Assembly: GCA_964057225.1 (NCBI GenBank)
Contig: OZ059894.1
Coordinates: 23,342,476-23,406,475 of the forward strand
DNA: 64,000 nt
Reading direction: 5' to 3'
Origin: Auanema rhodensis
Lineage: Eukaryota > Nematoda > Chromadorea > Rhabditida > Rhabditidae
The position numbers and the translations under genes were made by a program. Under the pieces are notes generated by a model that was not told the DNA's origin, made no database searches, and saw only the letters and a list, made by a program, of their open reading frames with translations. Position 1 is the first letter of the stretch; the number at the start of each line of letters is the position of its first letter. Positions 37,947-51,744 of this stretch are shown piece after piece.

Positions 37947-38016
37947 TTAAATGTACACGTGATGTGCACTTGGTATGTAACTCGCTTCACGTGAAAGATA
38001 AAGAGATGCGGTTTTC
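37313..38016 (+). repeat. Local expansion of four N monomers (T26 to G)
   Basis: Monomers k212-k215 all carry G26, a change seen in only one other monomer (57729). The first, second and fourth also have G58; the third (37665) has T14 and T58. Elsewhere the N monomer sits between E and F, where B is expected, so N is a B derivative. Here D is followed by four N and then F. This looks like a recent single-monomer expansion. G26 turns a TAG into GAG, which opens the chance reading frames described separately. Confidence 0.85.
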
Positions 38017-41000
38017 AAAATTAGATTTCCCATGTCCATATTAGTCTAAAAACAAATTTTTATTGATATTGGTTCATGGTAACCATGACTTTGAAATTTA
38101 CGTGAACTTTAATTTATGCTAATTAAATGTACACGTGATGTGCACTTGGTATGTAACTCGCTTCACGTGAAAGATAAAGAGATGCGGTTTTCAAAATTAG
38201 ATTCCCCATGTCCATATTAGTTTAAAAACAAATTTTCATTGATATTGGTTGATGGTAACCATGTCTTTGAAATTTACGTGAACTTTAATTTATGCTAATT
38301 AAATGTACACGTGATGTGCACTTGGTATGTAACTCGCTTCACGTGAAAGATAAAGAGATGCGATTTTCAAAATTAGATTCCCCATGTCCATATTAGTCTA
38401 AAAACAAATTTTTATTGATATTGGTGCATGGTAACCATGACTTTGAAATTTACGTGAACTTTAATTTATGCTAATTAAATGTACACGGGATGTGCACTTG
38501 GTATGTAACTCGCTTCACGTGAAAGATAAAGAGATGCGGTTTTCAAAATTAGATTCCTCATGTCCATATTAGTCTAAAAACAAATTTTTATTGATATTGG
38601 TTCATGGTAACCATGACTTTGAAATTTACGTGAACTTTAATTTATGCTAATTAAATGTACACGTGATGTGCACTTGGTATGTAACTCGCTTCACGTGAAA
38701 GATAAAGAGATGCGGTTTTCAAAATTAGATTCCCCATGTCCATATTAGTTCAAAAACAAATTTTTATTGATATTGGTGCATGGTAACCATGACTTTGAAA
38801 TTTACGTGATTTTTGATTTATGCTAATTAAATGTACACGTGATGTGCACTTGGTATGTAACTCGCTTCACGTGAAAGATAAAGAGATGCGGTTTTCAAAA
38901 TTAGATTCCTCATGTCCATATTAGTTTAAAAACAAATTTTTATTGATATTGGTTGATGGTAACCATGTCTTTGAAATTTACGTGAACTTTAATTTATGCT
39001 AATTAAATGTACACGTGATGTGCACTTGGTATGTAACTCGCTTCACGTGAAAGATAAAGAGATGCGGTTTTCAAAATTAGATTCCACATGTCCATATTAG
39101 TCTAAAAACAAATTTTTATTGATATTGGTTCATGGTAACCATGTCTTTGAAATTTACGTGAACTTTAATTTATGCTAATTAAATGTACACGTGATGTGCA
39201 CTTGGTATGTAACTCGCTTCACGTGAAAGATAAAGAGATGCGGTTTTCAAAATTAGATTCCCCATGTCCATATTGGTCTAAAAACAAATTTTTATTGATA
39301 TTGGTTCATGGTAACCATGACTTTGAAATTTAAGTGAACTTTAATTTATGCTATTTAAATGTACACGTGATGTGCACTTGGTATGTAACTCGCTTCACGT
39401 GAAAGATAAAGAGATGCGGTTTTCAAAATTAGATTCCCCATGTCCATATTAGTCTAAAAACAAATTTTTATTGATATTGGTTCATGGTAACCATGACTTT
39501 GAAACTTACGTGAACTTTAATTTATGCTAATTAAATGTACACGTGATGTGCACTTGGTATGTAACTCGCTTCACGTGAAAGATAAAGAGATGCGGTTTTC
39601 AAAATTAGATTCCCCATGTCCATATTAGTCTAAAAACAAATTTTTATTGATATTGGTGCATGGTAACCATGACTTTGAAATTTACGTGAACTTTAATTTA
39701 TGCTAATTAAATGTACACGTGATGTGCACTTGGTATGTAACTCGCTTCACGTGAAAGATAAAGAGATGCGGTTTTCAAAATTAGATTCCCCATGTCCATA
39801 TTAGTCTAAAAACAAATTTTTATTGATATTGGTTCATGGTAACCATGACTTTGAAATTTACGTGAACTTTAATTTATGCTAATTAAATGTACACGTGATG
39901 TGCACTTGGTATGTAACTCGCTTCACGTGAAAGATAAAGAGATGCGGTTTTCAAAATTAGATTCCCCATGTCCATATTAGTCTAAAAACAAATTTTTATT
40001 GATATTGGTTCATGGTAACCATGACTTTGAAATTTACGTGAACTTTAATTTATGCTAATTAAATGTACACGTGATGTGCACTTGGTATGTAACTCGCTTC
40101 ACGTGAAAGATAAAGAGATGCGGTTTTCAAAATTAGTTTCCCCATGTCCATATTAGTTTAAAAACAAATTTTTATTGATATTGGTGCATGGTAACCATGA
40201 CTTTGAAATTTACGTGAACTTTAATTTATGCTAATTAAATGTACACGTGATGTGCACTTGGTATGTAACTCGCTTCACGTGAAAGATAAAGAGATGCGGT
40301 TTTCAAAATTAGATTCCCCATGTTCATATTAGTCTAAAAACAAATTTTCATTGATATTGGTTCATGGTAACCATGACTTTGAAATTTACGTGAACTTTAA
40401 TTTATGCTAATTAAATGTACACGTGATGTGCACTTGGTATGTAACTCGCTTCACGTGAAAGATAAAGAGATGCGGTTTTCAAAATTAGATTCCCCATGTC
40501 CATATTAGTCTAAAAACAAATTTTTATTGATATTGGTGCATGGTAACCATGACTTTGAAATTTACGTGAACTTTAATTTATGCTAATTAAATGTACACGT
40601 GATGTGCACTTGGTATGTAACTCGCTTCACGTGAAAGATAAAGAGATGCGGTTTTCAAAATTAGATTTCCCATGTCCATATTAGTCTAAAAACAAATTTT
40701 TATTGATATTGGTTCATGGTAACCATGACTTTGAAATTTACGTGAACTTTAATTTATGCTAATTAAATGTACACGTGATGTGCACTTGGTATGTAACTCG
40801 CTTCACGTGAAAGATAAAGAGATGCGGTTTTCAAAATTAGATTCCCCATGTCCATATTAGTTTAAAAACAAATTTTTATTGATATTGGTTGATGGTAACC
40901 ATGTCTTTGAAATTTACGTGAACTTTAATTTATGCTAATTAAATGTACACGTGATGTGCACTTGGTATGTAACTCGCTTCACGTGAAAGATAAAGAGATG

Positions 41001-42768
41001 CGGTTTTCAAAATTAGATTCCCCATGTCCATATTAGTTTAAAAACAAATTTTTATTGATATTGGTGCATGGTAACCATGACTTTGAAATTTACGTGAACT
41101 TTAATTTATGCTAATTAAATGTACACGTGATGTGCACTTGGTATGTAACTCGCTTCACGTGAAAGATAAAGAGATGCGGTTTTCAAAATTAGATTCCCCA
41201 TGTTCATATTAGTCTAAAAACAAATTTTTATTGATATTGGTTCATGGTAACCATGACTTTGAAATTTACGTGAACTTTAATTTATGATAATTAAATGTAC
41301 ACGTGATGTGCACTTGGTATGTAACTCGCTTCACGTGAAAGATAAAGAGATGCGGTTTTCAAAATTAGATTCCCCATGTCCATATTAGTCTAAAAACAAA
41401 TTTTTATTGATATTGGTGCATGGTAACCATGACTTTGAAATTTACGTGAACTTTAATTTATGCTAATTAAATGTACACGTGATGTGCACTTGGTATGTAA
41501 CTCGCTTCACGTGAAAGATAAAGAGATGCGGTTTTCAAAATTAGATTTCCCATGTCCATATTAGTCTAAAAACAAATTTTTATTGATATTGGTTCATGGT
41601 AACCATGACTTTGAAATTTACGTGAACTTTAATTTATGCTAATTAAATGTACACGTGATGTGCACTTGGTATGTAACTCGCTTCACGTGAAAGATAAAGA
41701 GATGCGGTTTTCAAAATTAGATTCCCCATGTCCATATTAGTTTAAAAACAAATTTTTATTGATATTGGTTGATGGTAACCATGTCTTTGAAATTTACGTG
41801 AACTTTAATTTATGCTAATTAAATGTACACGTGATGTGCACTTGGTATGTAACTCGCTTCACGTGAAAGATAAAGAGATGCGGTTTTCAAAATTAGATTC
41901 CCCATGTCCATATTAGTCTAAAAACAAATTTTTATTGATATTGGTGCATGGTAACCATGACTTTGAAATTTACGTGAACTTTAATTTATGCTAATTAAAT
42001 GTACACGTGATGTGCACTTGGTATGTAACTCGCTTCACGTGAAAGATAAAGAGATGCGGTTTTCAAAATTAGATTCCCCATGTCCATATTAGTTCAAAAA
42101 CAAATTTTTATTGATATTGGTGCATGGTAACCATGACTTTGAAATTTACGTGATTTTTGATTTATGCTAATTAAATGTACACGTGATGTGCACTTGGTAT
42201 GTAACTCGCTTCACGTGAAAGATAAAGAGATGCGGTTTTCAAAATTAGATTCCCCATGTCCATATTAGTCTAAAAACAAATTTTTATTGATATTGGTTCA
42301 TGGTAACCATGACTTTGAAATTTAAGTGAACTTTAATTTATGCTAATTAAATGTACACGTGATGTGCACTTGGTATGTAACTCGCTTCACGTAAAAGATA
42401 AAGAGATGCGGTTTTCAAAATTAGATTCCCCATGTCCATATTAGTCTAAAAACAAATTTTTATTGATATTGGTGCATGGTAACCATGACTTTGAAATTTA
42501 CGTGAACTTTAATTTATGCTAATTAAATGTACACGTGATGTGCACTTGGTATGTAACTCGCTTCACGTGACAGATAAAGAGATGCGGTTTTCAAAATTAG
42601 ATTCCCCATGTCCATATTAGTCTAAAAACAAATTTTTATTGATATTGGTGCATGGTAACCATGACTTTGAAATTTACGTGAACTTCAATTTATGCTAATT
42701 AAATGTACACGTGATGTGCACTTGGTATGTAACTCGCTTCACGTGAAAGATAAAGAGATGCGGTTTTC
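37841..42768 (+). repeat. 28-monomer block, copied again at 57729-62128
   Basis: Monomers k215-k242: N,F,I (with a C in the T-tract),B (with ACGGGA),C-like,L',A,G-like,H',Cc,B,C,C,D,E,B,F,I,D,E,B,F,I,B,L',P,Q,R. The first nine match k328-k336 at an offset of 19,888 bp, and k227-k242 match k337-k352 at an offset of 19,360 bp, so the second copy lacks three monomers (Cc,B,C). Shared private markers include the C in the T-tract (38236/58124), ACGGGA (38488/58376), L' twice, GTAAAAG, GACAGA and CTTCAA. Confidence 0.9.
40129..41888 (+). repeat. Tandem pair of D-E-B-F-I cassettes (2 x 880 bp)
   Basis: 40129-41008 and 41009-41888 carry the same five types. The first copy has a private T in its D monomer (TTAGTTTCC near 40136) and a C in the T-tract of its E monomer. 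The second has TGATAA near 41287. The pair recurs at 59489-61248 without the D and TGATAA changes but with the T-tract C, so those two changes arose after the long-range duplication or were removed in the other copy. Confidence 0.85.
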
Positions 42769-44528
42769 AAAATTAGATTCCCCATGTCCATATTAGTCTA
42801 AAAACAAATTTTTATTGATATTGGTTCATGGTAACCATGACTTTGAAATTTAAGTGAACTTTAATTTATGCTAATTAAATGTACACGTGATGTACACTTG
42901 GTATGTAACTCGCTTCACGTGAAAGATAAAGAGATGCGGTTTTCAAAATTAGATTCCCCATGTCCATATTAGTCTAAAAACAAATTTTTATTGATATTGG
43001 TTCATGGTAACCATGACTTTGAAACTTACGTGAACTTTAATTTATGCTAACTAAATGTACACGTGATGTGCACTTGGTATGTAACTCGCTTCACGTGAAA
43101 GATAAAGAGATGCGGTTTTCAAAATTAGATTCCCCATGTCCATATTAGTTTACAAACAAATTTTTATTGATATTGGTGCATGGTAACCATGACTTTGAAA
43201 TTTACGTGAACTTTAATTTATGCTAATTAAATGTACACGTGATGTGCACTTGGTATGTAACTCGCTTCACGTGGAAGATATAAAGATGCGGTTTCCAAAA
43301 TTAGATTCCCCATGTCCATATTAGTCTAAAAACAAATTTTTATTGATATTGGTGCATGGTAACCATGACTTTGAAATTTAAGTGAACTTTAATTTATGCT
43401 AATTAAATGTACACGTGATGTGCACTTAGTATGTAACTCGCTTCACGTGAAAGATAAAGAGATGCGGTTTTCAAAATTAGATTCCCCATGTCCATATTAG
43501 TCTAAAAACAAATTTTTATTGATATTGGTTCATGGTAACCATGACTTTGAAACTTACGTGAACTTTAATTTATGCTAATTAAATGTACACGTGATGTGCA
43601 CTTGGTATGTAACTCGCTTCACGTGAAAGATAAAGAGATGCGGTTTTCAAAATTAGATTCCCCATGTCCATATTAGTCTAAAAACAAATTTTTATTGATA
43701 TTGGTGCATCGTAACCATGACTTTGAAATTTACGTGAACTTTAATTTATGCTAATTAAATGTACACGTGATGTGCACTTGGTATGTAACTCGCTTCACGT
43801 GAAAGATAAAGAGATGCGGTTTTCAAAATTAGATTCCCCATGTCCATATTAGTCTAAAAACAAATTTTTATTGATATTGGTTCATGGTAACCATGACTTT
43901 GAAATTTACGTGAACTTTAATTTATGCTAATTAAATGTACACGTGATGTGCACTTGGTATGTAACTCGCTTCACGTGAAAGATAAAGAGATGCGGTTTTC
44001 AAAATTAGATTCCCCATGTCCATATTAGTCTAAAAACAAATTTTTATTGATATTGGTTCATGGTAACCATGACTTTGAAATTTACGTGAACTTTAATTTA
44101 TGCTAATTAAATGTACACGTGATGTGCACTTGGTATGTAACTCGCTTCACGTGAAAGATAAAGAGATGCGGTTTTCAAAATTAGACTCCTCATGTCCATA
44201 TTAGTTTAAAAACAAATTTTTATTGATATTGGTGCATGGTAACCATGACTTTGAAATTTACGTGAACTTTAATTTATGCTAATTAAATGTACACGTGATG
44301 TGCACTTGGTATGTAACTCGCTTCACGTGAAAGATAAAGAGATGCGGTTTTCAAAATTAGATTCCCCATGTTCATATTAGTCTAAAAACAAATTTTTATT
44401 GATATTGGTGCATGGTAACCATGACTCTGAAATTTACGTGAACTTTAATTTATGCTAATTAAATGTACACGTGATGTTCACTGGGTATGTAACTCGCTTC
44501 ACGTGAAAGATAAAGAGATGCGGTTTTC
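42241..44528 (+). repeat. 13-monomer (2,288-bp) higher-order repeat, copy 1
   Basis: Monomers k240-k252, called P to Z here with two plain C between X and Y. Markers in order: A85 with GTAAAAG (P), GACAGA (Q), CTTCAA (R), A85 with GTACAC (S), CTAACT (T), GTGGAAGATATAAAG (U), A85 with CTTAGT (V), C81 (W), GCATCG (X), C, C, AGACTCC (Y), ACTCTG with TTCACTGGG (Z). The next 13 monomers repeat this order. By eye one base differs, C at 43153. Confidence 0.93.
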
Positions 44529-46816
44529 AAAATTAGATTCCCCATGTCCATATTAGTCTAAAAACAAATTTTTATTGATATTGGTTCATGGTAACCATGA
44601 CTTTGAAATTTAAGTGAACTTTAATTTATGCTAATTAAATGTACACGTGATGTGCACTTGGTATGTAACTCGCTTCACGTAAAAGATAAAGAGATGCGGT
44701 TTTCAAAATTAGATTCCCCATGTCCATATTAGTCTAAAAACAAATTTTTATTGATATTGGTGCATGGTAACCATGACTTTGAAATTTACGTGAACTTTAA
44801 TTTATGCTAATTAAATGTACACGTGATGTGCACTTGGTATGTAACTCGCTTCACGTGACAGATAAAGAGATGCGGTTTTCAAAATTAGATTCCCCATGTC
44901 CATATTAGTCTAAAAACAAATTTTTATTGATATTGGTGCATGGTAACCATGACTTTGAAATTTACGTGAACTTCAATTTATGCTAATTAAATGTACACGT
45001 GATGTGCACTTGGTATGTAACTCGCTTCACGTGAAAGATAAAGAGATGCGGTTTTCAAAATTAGATTCCCCATGTCCATATTAGTCTAAAAACAAATTTT
45101 TATTGATATTGGTTCATGGTAACCATGACTTTGAAATTTAAGTGAACTTTAATTTATGCTAATTAAATGTACACGTGATGTACACTTGGTATGTAACTCG
45201 CTTCACGTGAAAGATAAAGAGATGCGGTTTTCAAAATTAGATTCCCCATGTCCATATTAGTCTAAAAACAAATTTTTATTGATATTGGTTCATGGTAACC
45301 ATGACTTTGAAACTTACGTGAACTTTAATTTATGCTAACTAAATGTACACGTGATGTGCACTTGGTATGTAACTCGCTTCACGTGAAAGATAAAGAGATG
45401 CGGTTTTCAAAATTAGATTCCCCATGTCCATATTAGTTTAAAAACAAATTTTTATTGATATTGGTGCATGGTAACCATGACTTTGAAATTTACGTGAACT
45501 TTAATTTATGCTAATTAAATGTACACGTGATGTGCACTTGGTATGTAACTCGCTTCACGTGGAAGATATAAAGATGCGGTTTCCAAAATTAGATTCCCCA
45601 TGTCCATATTAGTCTAAAAACAAATTTTTATTGATATTGGTGCATGGTAACCATGACTTTGAAATTTAAGTGAACTTTAATTTATGCTAATTAAATGTAC
45701 ACGTGATGTGCACTTAGTATGTAACTCGCTTCACGTGAAAGATAAAGAGATGCGGTTTTCAAAATTAGATTCCCCATGTCCATATTAGTCTAAAAACAAA
45801 TTTTTATTGATATTGGTTCATGGTAACCATGACTTTGAAACTTACGTGAACTTTAATTTATGCTAATTAAATGTACACGTGATGTGCACTTGGTATGTAA
45901 CTCGCTTCACGTGAAAGATAAAGAGATGCGGTTTTCAAAATTAGATTCCCCATGTCCATATTAGTCTAAAAACAAATTTTTATTGATATTGGTGCATCGT
46001 AACCATGACTTTGAAATTTACGTGAACTTTAATTTATGCTAATTAAATGTACACGTGATGTGCACTTGGTATGTAACTCGCTTCACGTGAAAGATAAAGA
46101 GATGCGGTTTTCAAAATTAGATTCCCCATGTCCATATTAGTCTAAAAACAAATTTTTATTGATATTGGTTCATGGTAACCATGACTTTGAAATTTACGTG
46201 AACTTTAATTTATGCTAATTAAATGTACACGTGATGTGCACTTGGTATGTAACTCGCTTCACGTGAAAGATAAAGAGATGCGGTTTTCAAAATTAGATTC
46301 CCCATGTCCATATTAGTCTAAAAACAAATTTTTATTGATATTGGTTCATGGTAACCATGACTTTGAAATTTACGTGAACTTTAATTTATGCTAATTAAAT
46401 GTACACGTGATGTGCACTTGGTATGTAACTCGCTTCACGTGAAAGATAAAGAGATGCGGTTTTCAAAATTAGACTCCTCATGTCCATATTAGTTTAAAAA
46501 CAAATTTTTATTGATATTGGTGCATGGTAACCATGACTTTGAAATTTACGTGAACTTTAATTTATGCTAATTAAATGTACACGTGATGTGCACTTGGTAT
46601 GTAACTCGCTTCACGTGAAAGATAAAGAGATGCGGTTTTCAAAATTAGATTCCCCATGTTCATATTAGTCTAAAAACAAATTTTTATTGATATTGGTGCA
46701 TGGTAACCATGACTCTGAAATTTACGTGAACTTTAATTTATGCTAATTAAATGTACACGTGATGTTCACTGGGTATGTAACTCGCTTCACGTGAAAGATA
46801 AAGAGATGCGGTTTTC
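44529..46816 (+). repeat. 13-monomer (2,288-bp) higher-order repeat, copy 2
   Basis: Monomers k253-k265 repeat 42241-44528 without a gap and with one difference seen. With so many private markers in order this is an unambiguous recent tandem duplication. Its last eight monomers (U to Z, 45409-46816) are repeated a third time at 51745-53152. Confidence 0.93.
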
Positions 46817-49800
46817 AAAATTAGATTCCCCATGTCCATATTAGTCTAAAAACAAATTTTTATTGATATTGGTTCATGGTAACCATGTCTTTGAAATTTA
46901 CGTGAACTTTAATTTATGCTAATTAAATGTACACGTGATGTGCACTTGGTATGTAACTCGCTTCACGTGAAAGATAAAGAGATGCGGTTTTCAAAATTAG
47001 ATTCCCCATGTCCATATTAGTCTAAAAACAAATTTTTATTGATATTGGTGCATGGTAACCATGACTTTGAAATTTACGTGAACTTTAATTTATGCTAATT
47101 AAATGTACACGTGATGTGCACTTGGTATGTAACTCGCTTCACGTGAAAGATAAAGAGATGCGGTTTTCAAAATTAGATTCCCCATGTCCATATTAGTCTA
47201 AAAACAAATTTTTATTGATATTGGTGCATGGTAACCATGACTTTGGAATTTACGTGAACTTTAATTTATGCTAATTAAATGTACACGTGATGTGCACTTG
47301 GTATGTAACTCGCTTCACGTGAAAGATAAAGAGATGCGGTTTTCAAAATTAGATTCCCCATGTCCATATTAGTCTAAAAACAAATTTTTATTGATATTGG
47401 TTCATGGTAACCATGACTTTGAAATTTACGTGAACTTTAATTTATGCTAATTAAATGTACACGTGATGTGCACTTGGTATGTAACTCGCTTCACGTGAAA
47501 GATAAAGAGATGCGGTTTTCACAATTAGATTCCCCATGTCCATATTAGTTTAAAAACAAATTTTTATTGATATTGGTGCATGGTAACCATGACTTTGGAA
47601 TTTACGTGAACTTTAATTTATGCTAATTAAATGTACACGTGATGTGCACTTGGTATGTAACTCGCTTCACGTGAAAGATAAAAAGATGCGGTTTTCAAAA
47701 TTAGATTCCCCATGTCCATATTAGTCTAAAAACAAATTTTTATTGATATTGGTTCATGGTAACCATGACTTTGAAATTTACGTGAACTTTAATTTATGCT
47801 AATTAAATGTACACGTGATGTGCACTTGGTATGTAACTCGCTTCACGTGAAAGATAAAGAGATGCGGTTTTCAAAATTAGATTCCCCATGTCCATATTAG
47901 TTTAAAAACAAATTTTTATTGATATTGGTGCATGGTAACCATGACTTTGGAATTTACGTGAACTTTAATTTATGCTAATTAAATGTACACGTGATGTGCA
48001 CTTGGTATGTAACTCGCTTCACGTGAAAGATAAAGAGATGCGGTTTTCAAAATTAGATTCCCCATGTCCATCTTAGTCTAAAAACGAATTTTTATTGATA
48101 TTGGTGCATGGTAATCATGACTTTGAAATTTACGTGAACTTTAGTTTATGCTAATTAAATGTACACGTGATGTGCACTTGGTATGTAACTCGCTTCACGT
48201 GAAAGATAAAGAGATGCGGTTTCCAAGATTAGATACCCCATGTCCATATTAGTCTAAAAACAAATTTTTATTGATATTGGTTCATGGTAACCATGACTTT
48301 GAAATTTACGTGAACTTTAATTTATGCTAATTAAATGTACACGTGATGTGCACTTGGTATGTAACTCGCTTCACGTGAAAGATAAAGAGATGCGGTTTTC
48401 ACAATTAGATTCCCCATGTCCATATTAGTTTAAAAACAAATTTTTATTGATATTGGTGCATGGTAACCATGACTTTGAAATTTACGTGAACTTTAATTTA
48501 TGCTAATTAAATGTACACGTGATGTGCACTTGGTATGTAACTCGCTTCACGTGAAAGATAAAAAGATGCGGTTTTCAAAATTAGATTCCCCATGTCCATA
48601 TTAGTCTAAAAACAAATTTTTATTGATATTGGTTCATGGTAACCATGTCTTTGAAATTTACGTGAACTTTAATTTATGCTAATTAAATGTACACGTGATG
48701 TGCACTTGGTATGTAACTCGCTTTACGTGAAAGATAAAGAGATGCGGTTTTCAAAATTAGATTCCCCATGTCCATATTAGTCTAAAAACAAATTTTTATT
48801 GATATTGGTTCATGGTAACCATGTCTTTGAAATTTACGTGAACTTTAATTTATGCTAAGTAAATGTACACGTGATGTGCACTTGGTATGTAACTCGCTTC
48901 ACGTGAAAGATAAAGAGATGCGGTTTTCAAAATTAGATTTCCCATGTCCATATTAGTCTAAAAACAAATTTTTATTGATATTGGTGCATGGTAACCATGA
49001 CTTTGAAATTTACGTGAACTTTAATTTATGCTAATTAAATGTACACGTGATGTGCACTTGGTATGTAACTCGCTTCACGTGAAAGATAAAGAGATGCGGT
49101 TTTCAAAATTAGATTCCCCATGTCCATATTAGTCTAAAAACAAATTTTTATTGATATTGGTTCATGGTAACCATGACTTTGAAATTTACGTGAACTTTAA
49201 TTTATGCTAATTAAATGTACACGTGATGTGCACTTGGTATGTAACTCGCTTCAAGTGAAAGATAAAGAGATGCGGTTTTCAACATTAGATTCCCCATGTC
49301 CATATTAGTCTAAAAACGAATTTTTATTGATATTGGTGCATGGTAACCATGACTTTGAAATTTACGTGAACTTTAGTTTATGCTAATTAAATGTACACGT
49401 GATGTGCACTTGGTATGTAACTCGCTTCACGTGAAAAATAAAGAGATGCGGTTTTCAAAATTAGATTCCCCATGTCCATTTTAGTCTAAAAACGAATTTT
49501 TATTGATATTGGTTCATGGTAACCATGACTTTGAAATTTACGTGAACTTTAATTTATGCTAATTGAATGTACACGTGATGTGCACTTGGTATGTAACTCG
49601 CTTCACGTGAAAGATAAAGAGATGCGGTTTTCAAAATTAGATTCCCCATGTCCATATTAGTCTAAAAACAAATTTTTATTGATATTGGTGCATGGTAACC
49701 ATGACTTTGAAATTTACGTGAACTTTAATTTATGCTAATTAAATGTACACGTGATGTGCACTTGGTATGTAACTCGCTTCACGTGAAAGATAAAGAGATG

Positions 49801-51744
49801 CGGTTTTCAAAATTAGATTCCCCATGTCCATATTAGTCTAAAAACAAATTTTTATTGATATTGGTTCATGGTAACCATGTCTTTGAAATTTACGTGAACT
49901 TTAATTTATGCTAATTAAATGTACACGTGATGTGCACTTGGTATGTAACTCGCTTCACGTGAAAGATAAAGAGATGCGGTTTTCAAAATTAGATTCCCCA
50001 TGTCCATATTAGTTTAAAAACAAATTTTTATTGATATTGGTTCATGGTAACCATGACTTTGAAATTTACGTGAACTTTAATTTATGCTAATTAAATGTAC
50101 ACGTGATGTGCACTTGGTATGTAACTCGCTTCACGTGAAAGATAAAGAGATGCGGTTTTCAAAATTAGATTCCCCATGTCCATATTAGTTTAAAAACAAA
50201 TTTTTATTGATATTGGTGCATGGTAACCATGACTTTGGAATTTACGTGAACTTTAATTTATGCTAATTAAATGTACACGTGATGTGCACTTGGTATGTAA
50301 CTCGCTTCACGTGAAAGATAAAGAGATGCGGTTTTCAAAATTAGATTCCCCATGTCCATATTAGTCTAAAAACAAATTTTTATTGAAATTGGTTCATGGT
50401 AACCATGTCTTTGAAATTTACGTGAACTTTAATTTATGCTAATTAAATGTACACGTGATGTGCACTTGGTATGTAATTCGCTTCACGTGAAAGATAAAGA
50501 GATGCGGTTTTCAAAATTAGATTCCCAATGTCCATATTAGTCTAAAAACAAATTTTTATTGATATTGGTTCATGGTAACCATGACTTTGAAATTTACGTG
50601 AACTTTAATTTATGCTAATTAAATGTACACGTGATGTGCACTTGGTATGTAACTCGCTTCACGTGAAAGATAAAGAGATGCGGTTTTCAAAATTAGATTC
50701 CCCATGTCCATATTAATCTAAAAACAAATTTTTATTGATATTGGTGCATGATAACCATGACTTTGAAATTTACGTGAACTTTAATTTATGCTAATTAAAT
50801 GTACACGTGATGTGCACTCGGTATGTAACTCGCTTCACATGAAAGATAAAGAGATGCGGTTTTCAAAATTAGATTCCCCATGTCCATATTAGTCTAAAAA
50901 CAAATTTTTATTGATATTGGTGCATGGTAACCATGACTTTGAAATTTACGTGAACTTTAATTTATGCTAATTAAATGTACACGTGATGTGCACTTTGTAT
51001 GTAACTCGCTTCACGTGAAAGATAAAGAGATGCGGTTTTCAAAATTAGATTGCCCATGTCCATATTAGTCTAAAAACAAATTTTTATCGATATTGGTTCA
51101 TGGTAACCATGACTTTGAAATTTACGTGAACTTTAATTTATGCTAATTAAATGTACACGTGATGTGCACTTGGTATGTAACTCGCTTCACGTGAAAGATA
51201 AAGAGATGCGGTTTTCAAAATTAGATTCCCCATGTCCATATTAGTCTAAAAACAAATTTTTATTGATATTGGTTCATGGTAACCATGACTTTGAAATTTA
51301 CGTGAACTTTAATTTATGCTAATTAAATGTACACGTGATGTGCACTTGGTATGTAACTCGCTTCACGTGACAGATAAAGAGATGCGGTTTTCAAAATTAG
51401 ATTCCCCATGTCCATATTAGTCTAAAAACAAATTTTTATTGAAATTGGTTCATGGTAACCATGTCTTTGAAATTTACGTGAACTTTAATTTATGCTAATT
51501 AAATGTACACGTGATGTGCACTTGGTATGTAACTCGCTTCACGTGAAAGATAAAGAGATGCGGTTTTCAAAATTAGATTTCCCATGTCCATATTAGTCTA
51601 AAAACAAATTTTTATTGATATTGGTTCATGGTAACCATGACTTTGAAATTTACGTGAACTTTAATTTATGCTAATTAAATGTACACGTGATGTGCACTTG
51701 GTATGTAACTCGCTTCACGTGAAAGATAAAGAGATGCGGTTTTC
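46817..51744 (+). repeat. 28-monomer right-hand subfamily block, copy 1
   Basis: Monomers k266-k293 carry private variants found only in this part: GGAATT at 78 (k268, k270, k272, k285), CATCTT with ACGAAT and TAATCATG (k273), AGATACC (k274), CTTTACG (k276), CTAAGT (k277), AACATT, ACGAAT and AAAAATA (k279-k281), GAAATTGG (k286, k292), CCAATG (k287), ATAACC with CACATG (k288), CTTTGT (k289), TTGCCC with ATCGAT (k290). The block recurs at 53153-57200 with five monomers missing. Confidence 0.88.
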
